A stretch of DNA of 64,000 nucleotides from Lentibacillus halodurans (GCF_900112045.1 NZ_FOJW01000009.1:1-64000), one strand, 5' to 3'; positions 1 to 10,896 are shown, counted from the first letter of the stretch. The notes: generated by a model not told the origin, from the letters alone. Program-made: numbers and translations.

Positions 1-118
1 CCCCTGATAAAGGAATGGTCATTTGGACAAAGCGAGAACGGGGGTTAACGACCAGTAAATGTCCGATTCTGTTCAACTAACATTCAGCGGGGGTAAGACA
101 TCCCGCTGAATGGAGTTT
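1..118 (-). repeat. Dispersed structured repeat (family A), edge copy
   Basis: Read on the minus strand, this stretch has the same order of blocks as the units at 55191-55520: ATAAAGTGA, a hairpin with arms CATTCAGCGGG and CCCGCTGAATG (81-91 and 102-112), then GAATCGGACATTTACTGG and GTTAA. It lies just downstream of the deformylase gene and runs off the left edge. Homology to the other copies is clear by eye over about 80 bases. Its function is unknown. Confidence 0.65.
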
Positions 119-122
119 CACT

Positions 123-674
123 TTATCCAATTGATTTGGAGTTTTCTGGAATGGCGAATGGATTTTCCTGATTAATGTGATCATAGAACATGACACCGTT
201 CAGGTGATCAATTTCATGCTGAACCACGATTGCTGCATAATCTCTTAAACGCAATTTGAGTTCATTGCCATCCAATCCAATCGCCTTAACGGTAACCCGG
301 GCATTGCGGGGCACATAGCCTTCCACGTCACGGTCGACGGAAAGACAGCCTTCTCCTGCTGACAGGTATGCTTGTTCAACCGAATGACTGACTATTTTCG
401 GGTTAATGAATCCATAACTATAAAGTTTTCCGTTTAAATCCTCAAAGTGAACAGCGCACATTCGTTTATTAATGCCTAATTGCGGTGCGGCTACCCCTAC
501 TCCGGGTCTCAAGTTATAGTTATTTGCGATTTCTTCATCCTGACTGTTTTGAATAAAGGTCAACATATCGTTTAATAGTTGTATATCTTCTTCGGATGGA
601 GGGATTGACACCTCCTTGGTTTTTTCACGTAATGATGGATGTCCTTCACGAACAATATCATCCATTGTTATCAT
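123..674 (-). CDS. def: Peptide deformylase, long (type 2) form
   Basis: Removes the N-formyl group from nascent proteins; a cytosolic metalloenzyme. All three signature motifs are present: GVGVAAPQ (58-65), EGCLS (108-112, Cys110 a metal ligand) and HEIDH (153-157, His153 and His157 metal ligands, Glu154 catalytic). The 183-residue length and the insertions match the Gram-positive type 2 class, like B. subtilis YkrB (DefB). It is divergent from the ykyA-like gene, as in B. subtilis. The ATG follows a plausible ribosome-binding site (AGGGAG on the minus strand). Nothing unusual is seen. Confidence 0.96.
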   Translation of the reverse strand: MITMDDIVREGHPSLREKTKEVSIPPSEEDIQLLNDMLTFIQNSQDEEIANNYNLRPGVGVAAPQLGINKRMCAVHFEDLNGKLYSYGFINPKIVSHSVEQAYLSAGEGCLSVDRDVEGYVPRNARVTVKAIGLDGNELKLRLRDYAAIVVQHEIDHLNGVMFYDHINQENPFAIPENSKSIG

Positions 675-825
675 AGTTTGACACTCCCTAGCTTATTCAT
701 AGTGGTATTTTAACATAATATGTTTTGTTGCAGCATAATTTTGCAGTGGGACAAGAAAAATCTTCAATAGAAAACCGTTTAAAGATGTTATATGTTATAC
801 TAAATTGTAAATTCTGCAACTACCT

Positions 826-1577
826 GAGGGGTGTTATGTTAAGTGGGATGGAAAAAGTCATCATTCATCATTCTATTTATCCTGATTATTTTTCTGTCAG
901 CCTGTAATGGAACAGCGACATCTGAACAAATTTATAATCATTTGGAAAAAGCGGTTGAACTCGAGCAAACTTTTGAAGAACAGCAAAATCAAATTGTTGA
1001 ATTAGAGCAGGAAGAGCAAGAAGTATACAGCCAGATTATTGACTTGAGCATGGAAGAATTCGATCAGATTGAGGAACTTTCCGGACAGGCACTTGATAAC
1101 ATTGAAACCAGAAAAGAAAAAATTGAGCTGGAAAAGGAAAGCATTGACGCTTCTAAGGAAGAATTTTCGAACATCGAGGGGCTGATTGCTGATTTAGAGG
1201 AGGAGACTGCAACTGAAAAAGCTGAACAGATGTACAATGTAATGATGGATCGGTATGACGCCTACGATCAGCTGCACGAATCATATTCCGAGTCGCTGGC
1301 ACTTGAAGAGGCGTTATATACGATGCTGCGGGAGGAAGAACTGGAACAGGAAACACTGTCGGAACATATAAAGGAACTGAATGAAAGCTATCAGAAAGTC
1401 ATTGAAGCCAATCAGGAATTCAACGATCTGACAACGGAATATAATGCTTTTAAAGAGGATTTTTATACGGCCGCCGGCATTGAAGTGGAATATGAAGAAG
1501 ATCCAACGCCGGAAGAACAGGAAGGTAATCCTGACGAAGCAAATGAACCAGAAAAAGAAAAGGAATCAGGTGAATGA
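826..1577 (+). CDS. ykyA: YkyA-like lipoprotein, coiled coil
   Basis: The coding part runs 843-1577 from a GTG preceded by GAGGGG at 826-831 (included in the coordinates). The 244-residue product has a signal peptide ending in the lipobox LSAC (Cys about residue 21), a long Glu/Gln/Lys-rich region with coiled-coil character, and an acidic tail rich in Pro and Glu. The family is described as a putative cell-wall-binding lipoprotein of unknown role. Position between the deformylase gene and pdhA is the same as in B. subtilis. The ATGs at 836 and 848 are in another frame, so GTG is the only sensible start. Confidence 0.82.
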
Positions 1578-1596
1578 ATCACCTGGTTCCTTTTTT
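1562..1596 (+). terminator. Rho-independent terminator after ykyA
   Basis: A 12-bp stem (GGAATCAGGTGA with TCACCTGGTTCC, one G-T pair) is followed by six T. The stop codon of ykyA lies inside the stem-loop. Confidence 0.85.
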
Positions 1597-1725
1597 ATGA
1601 TTCGTTCCCCTCTCTACTAATACAGTTGTATAGATTTGTTATAACAGATTATCAAGGCGAATCGCAAAACATTTATGTAAACGCTGTCATGACTGTGAAA
1701 AAAATGAAAAACTTAAACAAAATAA

Positions 1726-1755
1726 TTGACCGAATAACTATATATGGGCTAAACT
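1726..1755 (+). promoter_or_regulatory. Candidate sigma-A promoter of the pdh operon
   Basis: TTGACC (1726-1731) and TAAACT (1750-1755) are separated by 18 bases in the 372-base gap before pdhA. The rest of this gap (1597-1949) shows no gene. About 190 bases separate this promoter from the start codon, so a long leader would result. Confidence 0.4.
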
Positions 1756-1943
1756 TTAAACTGAATCATGAATTGTACCAGTAATTTTTGCTTTCTAGGT
1801 GTAACAGTATTCCTGTTTTGTGTGCAATAGGATTAATGACAATTAAAAAAGGGAACAAGTTTTAAGGCAAATGGTACAGTTTTATTCATATTTCGGGAAG
1901 ACTGGAAAAGAATATAAACAGTCAAACAGAAAGGAAGAGGTGA

Positions 1944-3032
<1,089 letters not shown>

Positions 3033-3035
3033 ATC

Positions 3036-4013
3036 ATGGCACAAAAGACAATGATTCAAGCCATCACTGATGCCATGCATCATGAATTAAAAAATGACGA
3101 AAATGTGCTTGTTTTCGGAGAAGATGTTGGCCAAAATGGCGGCGTATTCCGTGCTACAGAAGGATTACAAGATGAATTCGGGGAAGATCGTGTATTTGAT
3201 ACGCCGCTTGCTGAATCGGGAATTGGCGGCCTTTCACTTGGTCTTGCACTGCAGGGATTCCGCCCGGTGCCGGAAATTCAGTTTATCGGCTTTATTTATG
3301 AAGCAATGGATGCGCTGAATGGTCAAATAGCCCGTATGCGTTACCGTTCAGGCGGCAGTAAATCTGCTCCGATTACCGTTCGTACCCCTTTTGGAGGCGG
3401 CGTCCATACACCGGAACTGCATGCGGATTCACTGGAAGGACTTATTGCCCAGCAGCCTGGTTTCAGAGTTGTTGTTCCTTCTACGCCATATGATGCAAAA
3501 GGGCTCTTAATTTCATCAATTCGCAACAATGATCCGGTATTTTTCATGGAGCATATGAAATTGTATCGTTCATTCCGCGATGAAGTACCTGATGAAGCAT
3601 ATACAGTAGAGCTAGATAAGGCGGATGTTAAACGCGAAGGAAGCGACGTAACGCTCATTGCATATGGCGCTATGGTGCATACCGCTTTGAAAGCTGCAGA
3701 AGAACTGGAAAAAGATAATGTCGAAGCAGAAGTGATTGACTTACGCACGATATCACCTGTCGATACTGACACAATTGTTGAATCTGTCCAGAAGACGAAC
3801 CGCGTCGTGATGATACAAGAAGCGCAGCGTCAGGCGGGGGTTGCTTCACATGTGATTTCGGAAATTCAGGAGCGTGCCATTCTGCATCTTGAAGCACCAA
3901 TTATGCGAGTAACGGCACCTGATACCGTTTATCCATTTTCACAGGCAGAAGAAGTATGGCTGCCGGATCATAAAGATGTGATCGATAAAGTAAATAAGGT
4001 TATGAACTTTTAA
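3036..4013 (+). CDS. pdhB: Pyruvate dehydrogenase E1 beta subunit
   Basis: Pairs with PdhA to form the E1 enzyme and contributes the pyrimidine-binding transketolase fold. The 325-residue product carries the expected features: FGEDVG near residue 27, the QFIGF segment, the Gly-rich region with HTPELHADS, and the C-terminal transketolase domain with [12 protein letters not shown]. The ATG follows the pdhA stop directly, with the Shine-Dalgarno sequence AAGGAG inside the end of pdhA, so translation is probably coupled. Confidence 0.96.
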   Translation: MAQKTMIQAITDAMHHELKNDENVLVFGEDVGQNGGVFRATEGLQDEFGEDRVFDTPLAESGIGGLSLGLALQGFRPVPEIQFIGFIYEAMDALNGQIARMRYRSGGSKSAPITVRTPFGGGVHTPELHADSLEGLIAQQPGFRVVVPSTPYDAKGLLISSIRNNDPVFFMEHMKLYRSFRDEVPDEAYTVELDKADVKREGSDVTLIAYGAMVHTALKAAEELEKDNVEAEVIDLRTISPVDTDTIVESVQKTNRVVMIQEAQRQAGVASHVISEIQERAILHLEAPIMRVTAPDTVYPFSQAEEVWLPDHKDVIDKVNKVMNF

Positions 4014-4035
4014 TGAATGATTGGAGGTTGTCATA

Positions 4036-5346
4036 ATGGCATATAATTTTAAACTGCCTGATATCGGTGAAGGTATACACGAAGGCGAAATTGCCAAATG
4101 GTTTGTTAAGGAAGGCACGGAGGTTAAAGAAGATGACGTGCTATGTGAAGTGCAGAATGATAAGGCCGTTGTTGAAATCCCTTCACCGGTTGAAGGCACA
4201 GTCACAAAAGTCCATGTTGATGAAGGAGAAGTAGCGGTTGTAGGTAATACACTTATCACATTTGATGCAGAAGGCTATGAATCCGAAGATGAAGATGAAG
4301 ATGAGGAAGATGGCCAAGATGAACAAGCTGAAACAGAAAAGGACGAAGAAACTCCGGAATCAGCTAATGAAACGAAAACCAAAGAATCGTCTGATCAACC
4401 AAAATCCAGGGATACAGATCAGCAATCATCTGATGATAAACGTGTCATTGCTATGCCATCAGTACGGAAATACGCCCGCGACAATGAGGTGAACATTCAT
4501 GATGTTCAAGGATCGGGTAAAAATGGCCGTATTTTAAAAGAAGATGTTGATCATTACTTAAGCGGTGATCGGCAGACTGAAGAGCCTGCTGAAGCAGAAG
4601 AGGATACACAACAGCCTAAAGCCGAACAGGCACCAAAAGGCGAATATCCTGAAAGCCGTGAGAAGATGAGCGGTATCCGGAAATCAATTGCGAATGCAAT
4701 GGTTAATTCTAAAACAAAAGCTCCACATGTCACGCTTATGGACGAAGTGGATGTTACCGAACTCGTAGCTCACCGGAAGAAATTTAAAGAAGCTGCTGCT
4801 GAACAGGAAATTAAGCTGACTTATCTGCCATATGTAGCCAAAGCATTAATTTCCGCATCGAAAAAATATCCAATTTTAAATGCTGCAGTGGATGATGATA
4901 CAAATGAAATTGTACACAAGCATTATTACAACATTGGTATTGCCGCAGATACGGATAAAGGCTTGCTGGTTCCAGTTGTGAAGGATGCAGACCGCAAATC
5001 GATTTTTACCATTTCACAAGAAATCAATGAATTGGCAGAAAAGGCCCGCAGTGGTAAACTGTCATCTGAGGAGATGAAAGGTGCATCCAATACGATTACC
5101 AACATTGGTTCTGCCGGCGGTCAATGGTTTACTCCGGTATTAAATTATCCGGAAGCGATTATTCTTGGAATCGGGCGCATTCAGGAAAAACCAATTGTCC
5201 GTGACGGAGAAATTGTTGTCGCTCCGGTATTAGCTGTATCACTCAGCTTTGATCATCGTATTGTAGATGGTGCTACTGCACAACTGGCACTAAATCAAAT
5301 TAAGCGTCTGTTGAACGATCCACAATTAATTATGATGGAGGCGTAA
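4036..5346 (+). CDS. pdhC: Dihydrolipoamide acetyltransferase, E2
   Basis: Core of the complex; moves the acetyl group from E1 to CoA. One N-terminal lipoyl domain with the lipoylated lysine in NDKAVVEI (Lys43), an acidic flexible linker (about 80-130), the peripheral-subunit-binding domain (about 136-172), a second linker, and the catalytic domain ending with the active-site motif DHRIVDG (His407, Asp411). I chose the ATG at 4036 (436 residues). A TTG at 4021 is in frame but lies inside the ribosome-binding site TTGGAGG. The gene sits 22 bases after pdhB. Confidence 0.96.
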   Translation: MAYNFKLPDIGEGIHEGEIAKWFVKEGTEVKEDDVLCEVQNDKAVVEIPSPVEGTVTKVHVDEGEVAVVGNTLITFDAEGYESEDEDEDEEDGQDEQAETEKDEETPESANETKTKESSDQPKSRDTDQQSSDDKRVIAMPSVRKYARDNEVNIHDVQGSGKNGRILKEDVDHYLSGDRQTEEPAEAEEDTQQPKAEQAPKGEYPESREKMSGIRKSIANAMVNSKTKAPHVTLMDEVDVTELVAHRKKFKEAAAEQEIKLTYLPYVAKALISASKKYPILNAAVDDDTNEIVHKHYYNIGIAADTDKGLLVPVVKDADRKSIFTISQEINELAEKARSGKLSSEEMKGASNTITNIGSAGGQWFTPVLNYPEAIILGIGRIQEKPIVRDGEIVVAPVLAVSLSFDHRIVDGATAQLALNQIKRLLNDPQLIMMEA

Positions 5347-5349
5347 ACT

Positions 5350-6756
5350 ATGGTAGTGGGAGATTTTCCAATTGAACTTGACACATTAGTGGTTGGAGCA
5401 GGACCTGGCGGTTATGTAGCTGCCATCCGTGCTGCTCAAACCGGTCAAAAGGTGACAATCGTTGAGAAAGGTGACTTGGGCGGTGTTTGTCTGAATGTTG
5501 GCTGTATCCCGTCAAAAGCTTTGATTGAAGCAGGTCACAAGACACAGAGTGCACATGGAAATGAGGAAATGGGAATCACGGCTGAAAATGTCTCGGTTGA
5601 TTTTTCTAAAGTTCAGGAGTGGAAAGGCAAAGTTGTCAATAAACTAACCTCAGGTGTAGAGAGTCTGTTAAAAGGAAACAAGGTGGATATTGTCGAAGGT
5701 GAAGTCTACTTTGTTGACAAAAACACGGCAAAAGTAATGGATGAAAAGAACTCACAGACGTACACGTTCAATAATTGTATTATTGCAACCGGTTCGACAC
5801 CGATTGAGATTCCGAATTTCAAATTCTCCGACCGTGTATTGGATTCCACGGGTGCCTTAAACCTTCAAGAGATTCCTGAAAAAATGGTTGTTGTCGGCGG
5901 TGGTTATATCGGTATTGAACTCGGTACAGCCTATGCAAACTTCGGTACAGAAGTAACCATCCTGGAAGGAACGAAGGAAATCCTTGGTACTTTTGAAAAA
6001 CAGCTTAAACAGCCTGTCAAAAAAGGTTTGAAGAATAAAAATGTTAATGTGATTACAGAGGCCATGGCTAAGGGTGTTGAGGAATCTGATGATGGCGTCA
6101 AAGTAACCTATGAAGTCAATGATAAAGAAGAAACAGTAGAAGCGGATTATGTTCTGGTTACTGTCGGTCGCCGTCCAAATACAGATGAACTTGGACTTGA
6201 GCAAGTGGGCATTGAGGTAAATGATAAAGGACTTATTCAAATCGATAAGCAATGCCGTACAAATATAGACAATATTTATGCGATCGGTGATATTGTTGAA
6301 GGACCGCCACTTGCTCATAAAGCCTCCTATGAAGGAAAAGTGGCCGCAGAGGTTATCGGCGGTGAGAAATCAGAAATTGATTACCTTGCCATTCCTTCTG
6401 TTGTCTTCTCTGATCCCGAACTTGCCAGTGTCGGTTATACGGAGCAGGAAGCAAAAGATGCCGGTTACGAAGTGAAAGCATCCAAATTCCCATTTGGAGC
6501 AAATGGCCGTGCATTGTCATTGAATAACACGGAAGGCTTCATGAAACTGATTACGAGAAAAGAAGACGGATTGGTAATTGGTGCCCAGGTTGCCGGGCCA
6601 AATTCCAGTGATGTCATTGCAGAAATCGGGTTGGCAATCGAGGCCGGGATGACAGCTGAGGATATCGCGCTGACCATTCATGCACATCCAACGCTTGGTG
6701 AAGTTACAATGGAAGCAGCAGATGTTGCATTGGGAACACCTATTCATACAATGTAA
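5350..6756 (+). CDS. pdhD: Dihydrolipoamide dehydrogenase, E3
   Basis: FAD enzyme that reoxidises the lipoyl groups of E2 with NAD. The FAD fold GAGPGG (16-21), the redox disulfide CLNVGC (Cys47, Cys52), the NAD fold GGGYIG near residue 180 and the C-terminal HAHPTLGE (catalytic His about 446, Glu about 451) are all present. The 468-residue length is normal. It is the last gene of the pdh operon, 3 bases after pdhC, and is followed by a strong terminator. Confidence 0.97.
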   Translation: MVVGDFPIELDTLVVGAGPGGYVAAIRAAQTGQKVTIVEKGDLGGVCLNVGCIPSKALIEAGHKTQSAHGNEEMGITAENVSVDFSKVQEWKGKVVNKLTSGVESLLKGNKVDIVEGEVYFVDKNTAKVMDEKNSQTYTFNNCIIATGSTPIEIPNFKFSDRVLDSTGALNLQEIPEKMVVVGGGYIGIELGTAYANFGTEVTILEGTKEILGTFEKQLKQPVKKGLKNKNVNVITEAMAKGVEESDDGVKVTYEVNDKEETVEADYVLVTVGRRPNTDELGLEQVGIEVNDKGLIQIDKQCRTNIDNIYAIGDIVEGPPLAHKASYEGKVAAEVIGGEKSEIDYLAIPSVVFSDPELASVGYTEQEAKDAGYEVKASKFPFGANGRALSLNNTEGFMKLITRKEDGLVIGAQVAGPNSSDVIAEIGLAIEAGMTAEDIALTIHAHPTLGEVTMEAADVALGTPIHTM

Positions 6757-6794
6757 AAAAACGAAAACATAACGCAGGTGAATGAAAACCCGAT

Positions 6795-6836
6795 AAATAA
6801 GCCACGTCCAGTATTACGGACGTGGCTTATTTCTTT
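6795..6836 (+). terminator. Terminator of the pdh operon
   Basis: AAATAAGCCACGTCC and its exact complement GGACGTGGCTTATTT form a 15-bp stem around an 8-base loop. The run of T is short (TTTCTTT). Confidence 0.8.
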
Positions 6837-6838
6837 AT

Positions 6839-7077
6839 CCCGCAGTAAAATCCCCGCTTCAAGACAATAAGGTAAAACCAAAGAGGATAAGTGGGGGGAT
6901 CCAACTGCCAATAGATTTCTCGCGTGCCAATAAGGCATCCGGCTTAGTTAAGGGATATGTCTTCAGACCCTCGGATCGATACCTCAAAATTATCGCACTA
7001 TCTTTTAGTTACTGCTTACCCGCTGTTCGAGTACAGTTCTGGACTTCCACCCTATAGCGCAGGTAGTCGTATTTTAG
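6839..7077. other. Gene-free stretch, possible decayed element
   Basis: No credible reading frame. The stretch contains an imperfect inverted pair (AAATCCCCGCTT near 6846 and AAGTGGGGGGAT near 6890). On the minus strand it reads GCGCTATAGGGTGGAAGTCC (7041-7060), which resembles the 5' boundary region of some group II introns. No intron-encoded protein or domain V is seen, so this is only a suspicion. Confidence 0.25.
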
Positions 7078-7119
7078 AAAAAGCTGTCCAGAATTGGAGA
7101 CTCCTTTCTGGACAGCTTT
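7078..7119 (-). terminator. Terminator of the BCCT transporter gene
   Basis: On the minus strand, AAAGCTGTCCAGAA pairs with TTCTGGACAGCTTT (14 bp) around a 14-base loop and is followed by TTTTC. Confidence 0.8.
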
Positions 7120-7126
7120 GTGGGCA

Positions 7127-8746
7127 TTAATATTCTCCTTCATCTTCAGCATCAGGAAGTGTTTTCTGAAATCCTTTACGACGTCTTCTAAGTTCTTTCC
7201 GCTGATTTTCTCGGAACTCCGGATCATGTTCACGCTGTTTGAGTTCCATTTGCAAAATGCCATGTTCGCTTTTCAGTGCTTTGAGGAGCGAAACACACAT
7301 AAAAATCATTAAAATCGCAAATGGGAATGCAGCAATCAGCATGGCCATTTGGAGTGCCGATAGCCCGCCGGACCACAATAGAACAGCAGCAGTTGCGGCA
7401 AGGATAATTCCCCAGATAACTTTAACACCCATGCTTGGATTTAACTTTCCACCTGATGTCAGCATCCCAAGTACAAATGTACCGGAATCGGCAGAAGTAA
7501 CGAAAAAGGAGGAAATCAAGAGCACTGCGATACCGATGACAACAGCTGCCATAGGTGTTGATTCAAGAAATGCAAATAATGCTACTTCATTTCCCATTTC
7601 ATTCATTAACTGATGGATAATACCGCCTTCAGTAGAATCCATCTCCAATCCGGCAATACCAAAAACAGAGAACCAGAAGGCACTGAATACTACCGGTATG
7701 GCAGTTACCCCGATGACAAATTCACGAATAGTTCTTCCTCTGGAAACCCGGGCAATAAAAGTTCCAACAAATGGCGACCAGCCGATCCACCAAGCCCAGT
7801 AAAAGAGTGTCCACGCATTAAGAAACTCTCTGTCACCTTCAAATGTATTCATGCCGAATGTCATACTTGGAAGATTTTGCAAATAATTACCCATGGTTGT
7901 TGTAAAAGATTCGATCATCTGTACAGAAGACCCGAGAATAAACACAAATCCCATCAATGCTATGGCAAGGATAATATTTAACCAGCTCAGGTAGCGGATA
8001 CCCCGGTTAATGCCTGTCGTAGCTGAAAGCATGAATAATACAGTGATAACTAAAATGACAATTAAATTGGTTACCAGTGTATTTGGAATTCCTTCAAAGG
8101 TGTAGCTTAAACCGGCCGTAATCTGTGTTGCGCCAAGTCCAAGAGATGTTGCAATACCAAACACGGTAGCAAAAACGGCCAGTGTATCAATGCCGATCCC
8201 CAAAGGTCCCTTAGCACGGTCACCAATCAGCGGCGCAAAAGCGGAACTGATCAAAGCAGGCGCCCGGTGGCGAAATTTAAAATAAGCAAGTGCCAATGCG
8301 AACACTGCGTATGTAGCCCATGGATGGAATCCCCAGTGGAATAAGGTGTATTGCATCGATTCTTCTGCAGCAGCCATTGTTTCTGGTTCAGCAGAAGGAG
8401 GTGAATAAAAATGTGTTATAGGTTCCGTCACGCCGTAGAATACGAGACCGACGCCCATACCAGCGGTGAACAGAAACGCAAACCAAGTAAAATAGCTATA
8501 TTCCGGCTGATCATCAGACTTTCCAAGCTTGATTTTTCCATATGGACCAAAAATCAAAAACAGTGCAAACAAAACAAATCCTGTCGTAACTAACAAATAA
8601 AACCAGCCAAATGTCTTCGAAATAAAACCATCAACTAAGCCTAAAACATATTCAACATTTGATGGGAAAAAAGCTCCCCAGATGATAAATACAGATACTA
8701 TTGCTATGGATACCCAAAAAACAGCTGTAATTGTTCTGGAATTAAT
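7127..8746 (-). CDS. BCCT-family glycine betaine transporter, ATT start
   Basis: Sodium-coupled importer of betaine-type osmolytes in the plasma membrane (BCCT family, OpuD/BetL-like). The Trp-rich helix FYWAWWIGWSP and FIARVSRGRTIREF, both family hallmarks, are clear, and there are about 12 membrane segments and a charged C-terminal tail. The first usual start codon (TTG, 8596) would remove membrane helix 1. The frame stays open and BCCT-like upstream (SRTITAVFWVSIAIV, then a first helix) to three ATT codons 1-7 bases after AGGGAGG (8754-8760), with an in-frame TAG just before. I therefore place the start at ATT 8744-8746, giving 539 residues. The identity is sure; the start is inferred. Confidence 0.85.
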   Translation of the reverse strand: MNSRTITAVFWVSIAIVSVFIIWGAFFPSNVEYVLGLVDGFISKTFGWFYLLVTTGFVLFALFLIFGPYGKIKLGKSDDQPEYSYFTWFAFLFTAGMGVGLVFYGVTEPITHFYSPPSAEPETMAAAEESMQYTLFHWGFHPWATYAVFALALAYFKFRHRAPALISSAFAPLIGDRAKGPLGIGIDTLAVFATVFGIATSLGLGATQITAGLSYTFEGIPNTLVTNLIVILVITVLFMLSATTGINRGIRYLSWLNIILAIALMGFVFILGSSVQMIESFTTTMGNYLQNLPSMTFGMNTFEGDREFLNAWTLFYWAWWIGWSPFVGTFIARVSRGRTIREFVIGVTAIPVVFSAFWFSVFGIAGLEMDSTEGGIIHQLMNEMGNEVALFAFLESTPMAAVVIGIAVLLISSFFVTSADSGTFVLGMLTSGGKLNPSMGVKVIWGIILAATAAVLLWSGGLSALQMAMLIAAFPFAILMIFMCVSLLKALKSEHGILQMELKQREHDPEFRENQRKELRRRRKGFQKTLPDAEDEGEY

Positions 8747-8787
8747 AATAATACCTCCCTATATTTTTTTAAAAACTCTTATACCAT

Positions 8788-8815
8788 AACATGAACAGAC
8801 AACATGTCAATTTTT
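8788..8815 (-). promoter_or_regulatory. Candidate promoter of the BCCT transporter gene
   Basis: On the minus strand TTGACA is followed after 16 bases by TATGGT, about 40 bases before the AGGGAGG ribosome-binding site. Confidence 0.45.
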
Positions 8816-9104
8816 TCGACATTGACAACTCCGTAACATGAGCCTGCTACATTTAAGAGGCTTCTCGCAGGATAATGGTTTGAGATCAGACTCCAAATTG
8901 CCTTCCTCTTTATCCATTCTACTTTTGCATCGTTACTCAATTCCAGTTTTTCTTATAATATTAACCACGTTCTCGGGTGAAATATGCTGTCCGGACTACC
9001 ATTTATTCTTTGTCAGCACTGTTTTTTACTCTAAATTTACGACCGTTACTTTTGGTTTCAACAATTTTCGATACAAGGTACGTTTAGTATGTCCCAGTTG
9101 GTAA

Positions 9105-9535
9105 AACATAACCACCACCTCTAAACGTTTGCATTGCCTCAAGACCGCTGGGCAAGCAAGAAATCTGCTTTCTCGGAAACCCGGGCAATGAACGTTCCGA
9201 CAAATAATGTCCAATCATTAAACCAGGTATTTTCGGTATCAAATGGTTTCAGTCCGAAGCTCATTTCAGATGACGTGGGTAATATAAGGACGTCCGACTT
9301 CTCATCCGGTTTTCCAAATTTAATTTTTCATACCTTAGAAAACATGAGGTGGATGGAAAAAACGAACACTGCAGTACTGATGAGGTGAAACAAGCCAATT
9401 TTAACCATGATGTATCCTTGTACGGCTGTTATGACTTCATTTATATTGAAATTAGGCTATATTCACCCAAATGAAATGTTTAAAATCAGTACAATCACGG
9501 CCGAAATATTAAATACGCGTGTGACTTTTTTATAT
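9105..9535 (-). pseudogene. Decayed second BCCT transporter gene
   Basis: Read on the minus strand, fragments of BCCT proteins appear in the right order but with stops, frameshifts and deletions: a first-helix-like part (TRVFNISAVIVLI, then NEVITAVQGYI), LISTAVFVF, KIKFGKPDEKSDV, then MSFGLKPFDTENTWFNDW joined to VGTFIARVS, with the intervening Trp-rich helix deleted, and a piece like SGGLEAMQT. The neighbouring intact gene has matching blocks (KIKLGKSDD, VGTFIARVSRG). This is a relic of a paralogue. The whole gap 8747-9778 holds only this relic and the promoter above; 8830-9100 shows nothing else I can name. Confidence 0.75.
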
Positions 9536-9778
9536 CGTCTACTCCTTTCCTTCTAATGTAACCGTAGTTCAATGACGAAATAGCACATTTAAGTATTTAA
9601 ACATACGTTTCGACACAATTCAACCAAAACACTGTGATTTTATCCTTTCTTTAAAAAATCTGTCGTAATACTGTTTACGTATACCCAAATGGAAAATAAA
9701 TAAACAAAAAAGTGTGGTCAGACTGACGAATTTTCGGCTATACTGTGAACAGAGTTTTTGATAGGGGGGAGCACAGCA

Positions 9779-10621
9779 TTGAAACACATCGTATGGCTCA
9801 TAATGGCAATGGCTTTATTCGTATCAGCCTGCGCGGAGGATAAAACAGGTGCCGAAGAAGAATCCGCACAAGAGATGAAGCAGGAGCAGACAGCGGATCA
9901 TGACGAAACAGAACAACCACAGGAAGAGAATGAGGCATCTGCTGTTAGGCGGCAGGTGCAATCAGAACAAAATCAATCGACCGCCCCATTGTATCAGATT
10001 GACACAGAGACATCTTCCGTACTCCCGATTGATGATAAGGCCACTGAAAAGGCTGTATTGCCAACGATTGATGATGCACCCGACGAGTATGCGCTTGAAA
10101 TGGCCAATACATTAGAATCGTTAGAAGCCAAGGCGATTTTTTTCGTGAATGGTCATTTTCTGAATAGCCCGGAAGAACAGGAGATATTGAAACAAATTCA
10201 CGGCATGGGATTTGAAATTGGTAATCATACAAATAGTCACTCCTACTTGCCTGATCTTCCGGATAAAGAACAAAAAGAGGAAATCATCAGTCTGAATGAT
10301 AAAGTTAAGAAGATCATTGGGGAACGTCCTCGTTTTTTTAGACCGCCAAATGGTGCAAATACAGATTTTACAAAGCAGTTTATCAAGGATGAGGGTATGG
10401 TGTCGATGAACTGGACATACGGTTATGACTGGGAAGAGGAATATCAAAGTAAAGAAGCTATCACTGAAGTCATGCTTGAAACAGAATATTTACGTAATGG
10501 GGCCAATTTATTAATGCATGACCGTGAATGGACAGCAGCAGCTTTAGAAGATATTGTAACCGGGCTTCGGGAACAAGGGTATAACATCGTTGATCCGGAT
10601 TCCATCAAGACCATCGAATAA
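9779..10621 (+). CDS. Polysaccharide deacetylase (NodB domain) lipoprotein
   Basis: Probably removes acetyl groups from a cell-wall or extracellular glycan at the outer membrane face. The signal peptide ends in the lipobox VSAC (Cys about 16). A low-complexity acidic linker follows, then a NodB domain with motif 1 TIDDAP (usual form TFDDGP, both Asp kept), motif 2 NHTNSH (metal-binding His pair) and motif 3 RPPNG. I chose TTG 9779, which lies 7 bases after AGGGGGGAG; the upstream TTG at 9758 precedes that site. The product has 280 residues. It stands alone, and its substrate cannot be told. Confidence 0.85.
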   Translation: MKHIVWLIMAMALFVSACAEDKTGAEEESAQEMKQEQTADHDETEQPQEENEASAVRRQVQSEQNQSTAPLYQIDTETSSVLPIDDKATEKAVLPTIDDAPDEYALEMANTLESLEAKAIFFVNGHFLNSPEEQEILKQIHGMGFEIGNHTNSHSYLPDLPDKEQKEEIISLNDKVKKIIGERPRFFRPPNGANTDFTKQFIKDEGMVSMNWTYGYDWEEEYQSKEAITEVMLETEYLRNGANLLMHDREWTAAALEDIVTGLREQGYNIVDPDSIKTIE

Positions 10622-10662
10622 TCGCTTATCTCATATAAATTGACAGTAAAACATACCCTATC

Positions 10663-10896
10663 GAGGCTGGGATAAAAGAACGTTTATAAAACAAAAATCC
10701 GAAAAAACAAAGCAAGGTATACCCCGCTGCGGAAATATACTCTGCTTCCAAGGCGACTAGTGAGCCCTGCGTGCATACGCATTGCGGGGTCTTGCCCAGG
10801 CCTTTCCTCCCGCTGGAGTCTACGTATATTCCCTCCGCTAAAACCGACTATTGGTCGTCTTTTAGCCCCTTACTTTTAGCTATGTCCCTGTCTCTG
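10663..10896 (+). repeat. Palindromic intergenic repeat (family B), 3' of the deacetylase gene
   Basis: The element begins GAGGCTGGGATAAAAG and ends with an approximate inverted copy (TATGTCCCTGTCTC). Inside, GGAAATATAC pairs with GTATATTCC, and there are further nested short inverted repeats. No reading frame. Two shorter relatives with the same leading motif occur at 22746 and, inverted, at 39308-39353, each directly after a gene in sense orientation. It accounts for most of the gap 10622-11012. Confidence 0.6.

Noticed and set aside
791-801. TATGTTATACT before ykyA, a perfect fit to the CcpN-type consensus
   Set aside because: It is a single box, and its TATACT with TG before it is well explained as the extended -10 of the ykyA promoter. 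It shows that one box alone is weak evidence.
1153-1356. Minus-strand frame of 67 residues inside ykyA
   Set aside because: Lies wholly within a clear gene, has no ribosome-binding site and has low-complexity composition from the opposite frame.
4021-4035. Earlier TTG start for pdhC
   Set aside because: The TTG is part of the Shine-Dalgarno sequence TTGGAGG; ATG 4036 gives the normal E2 N-terminus.
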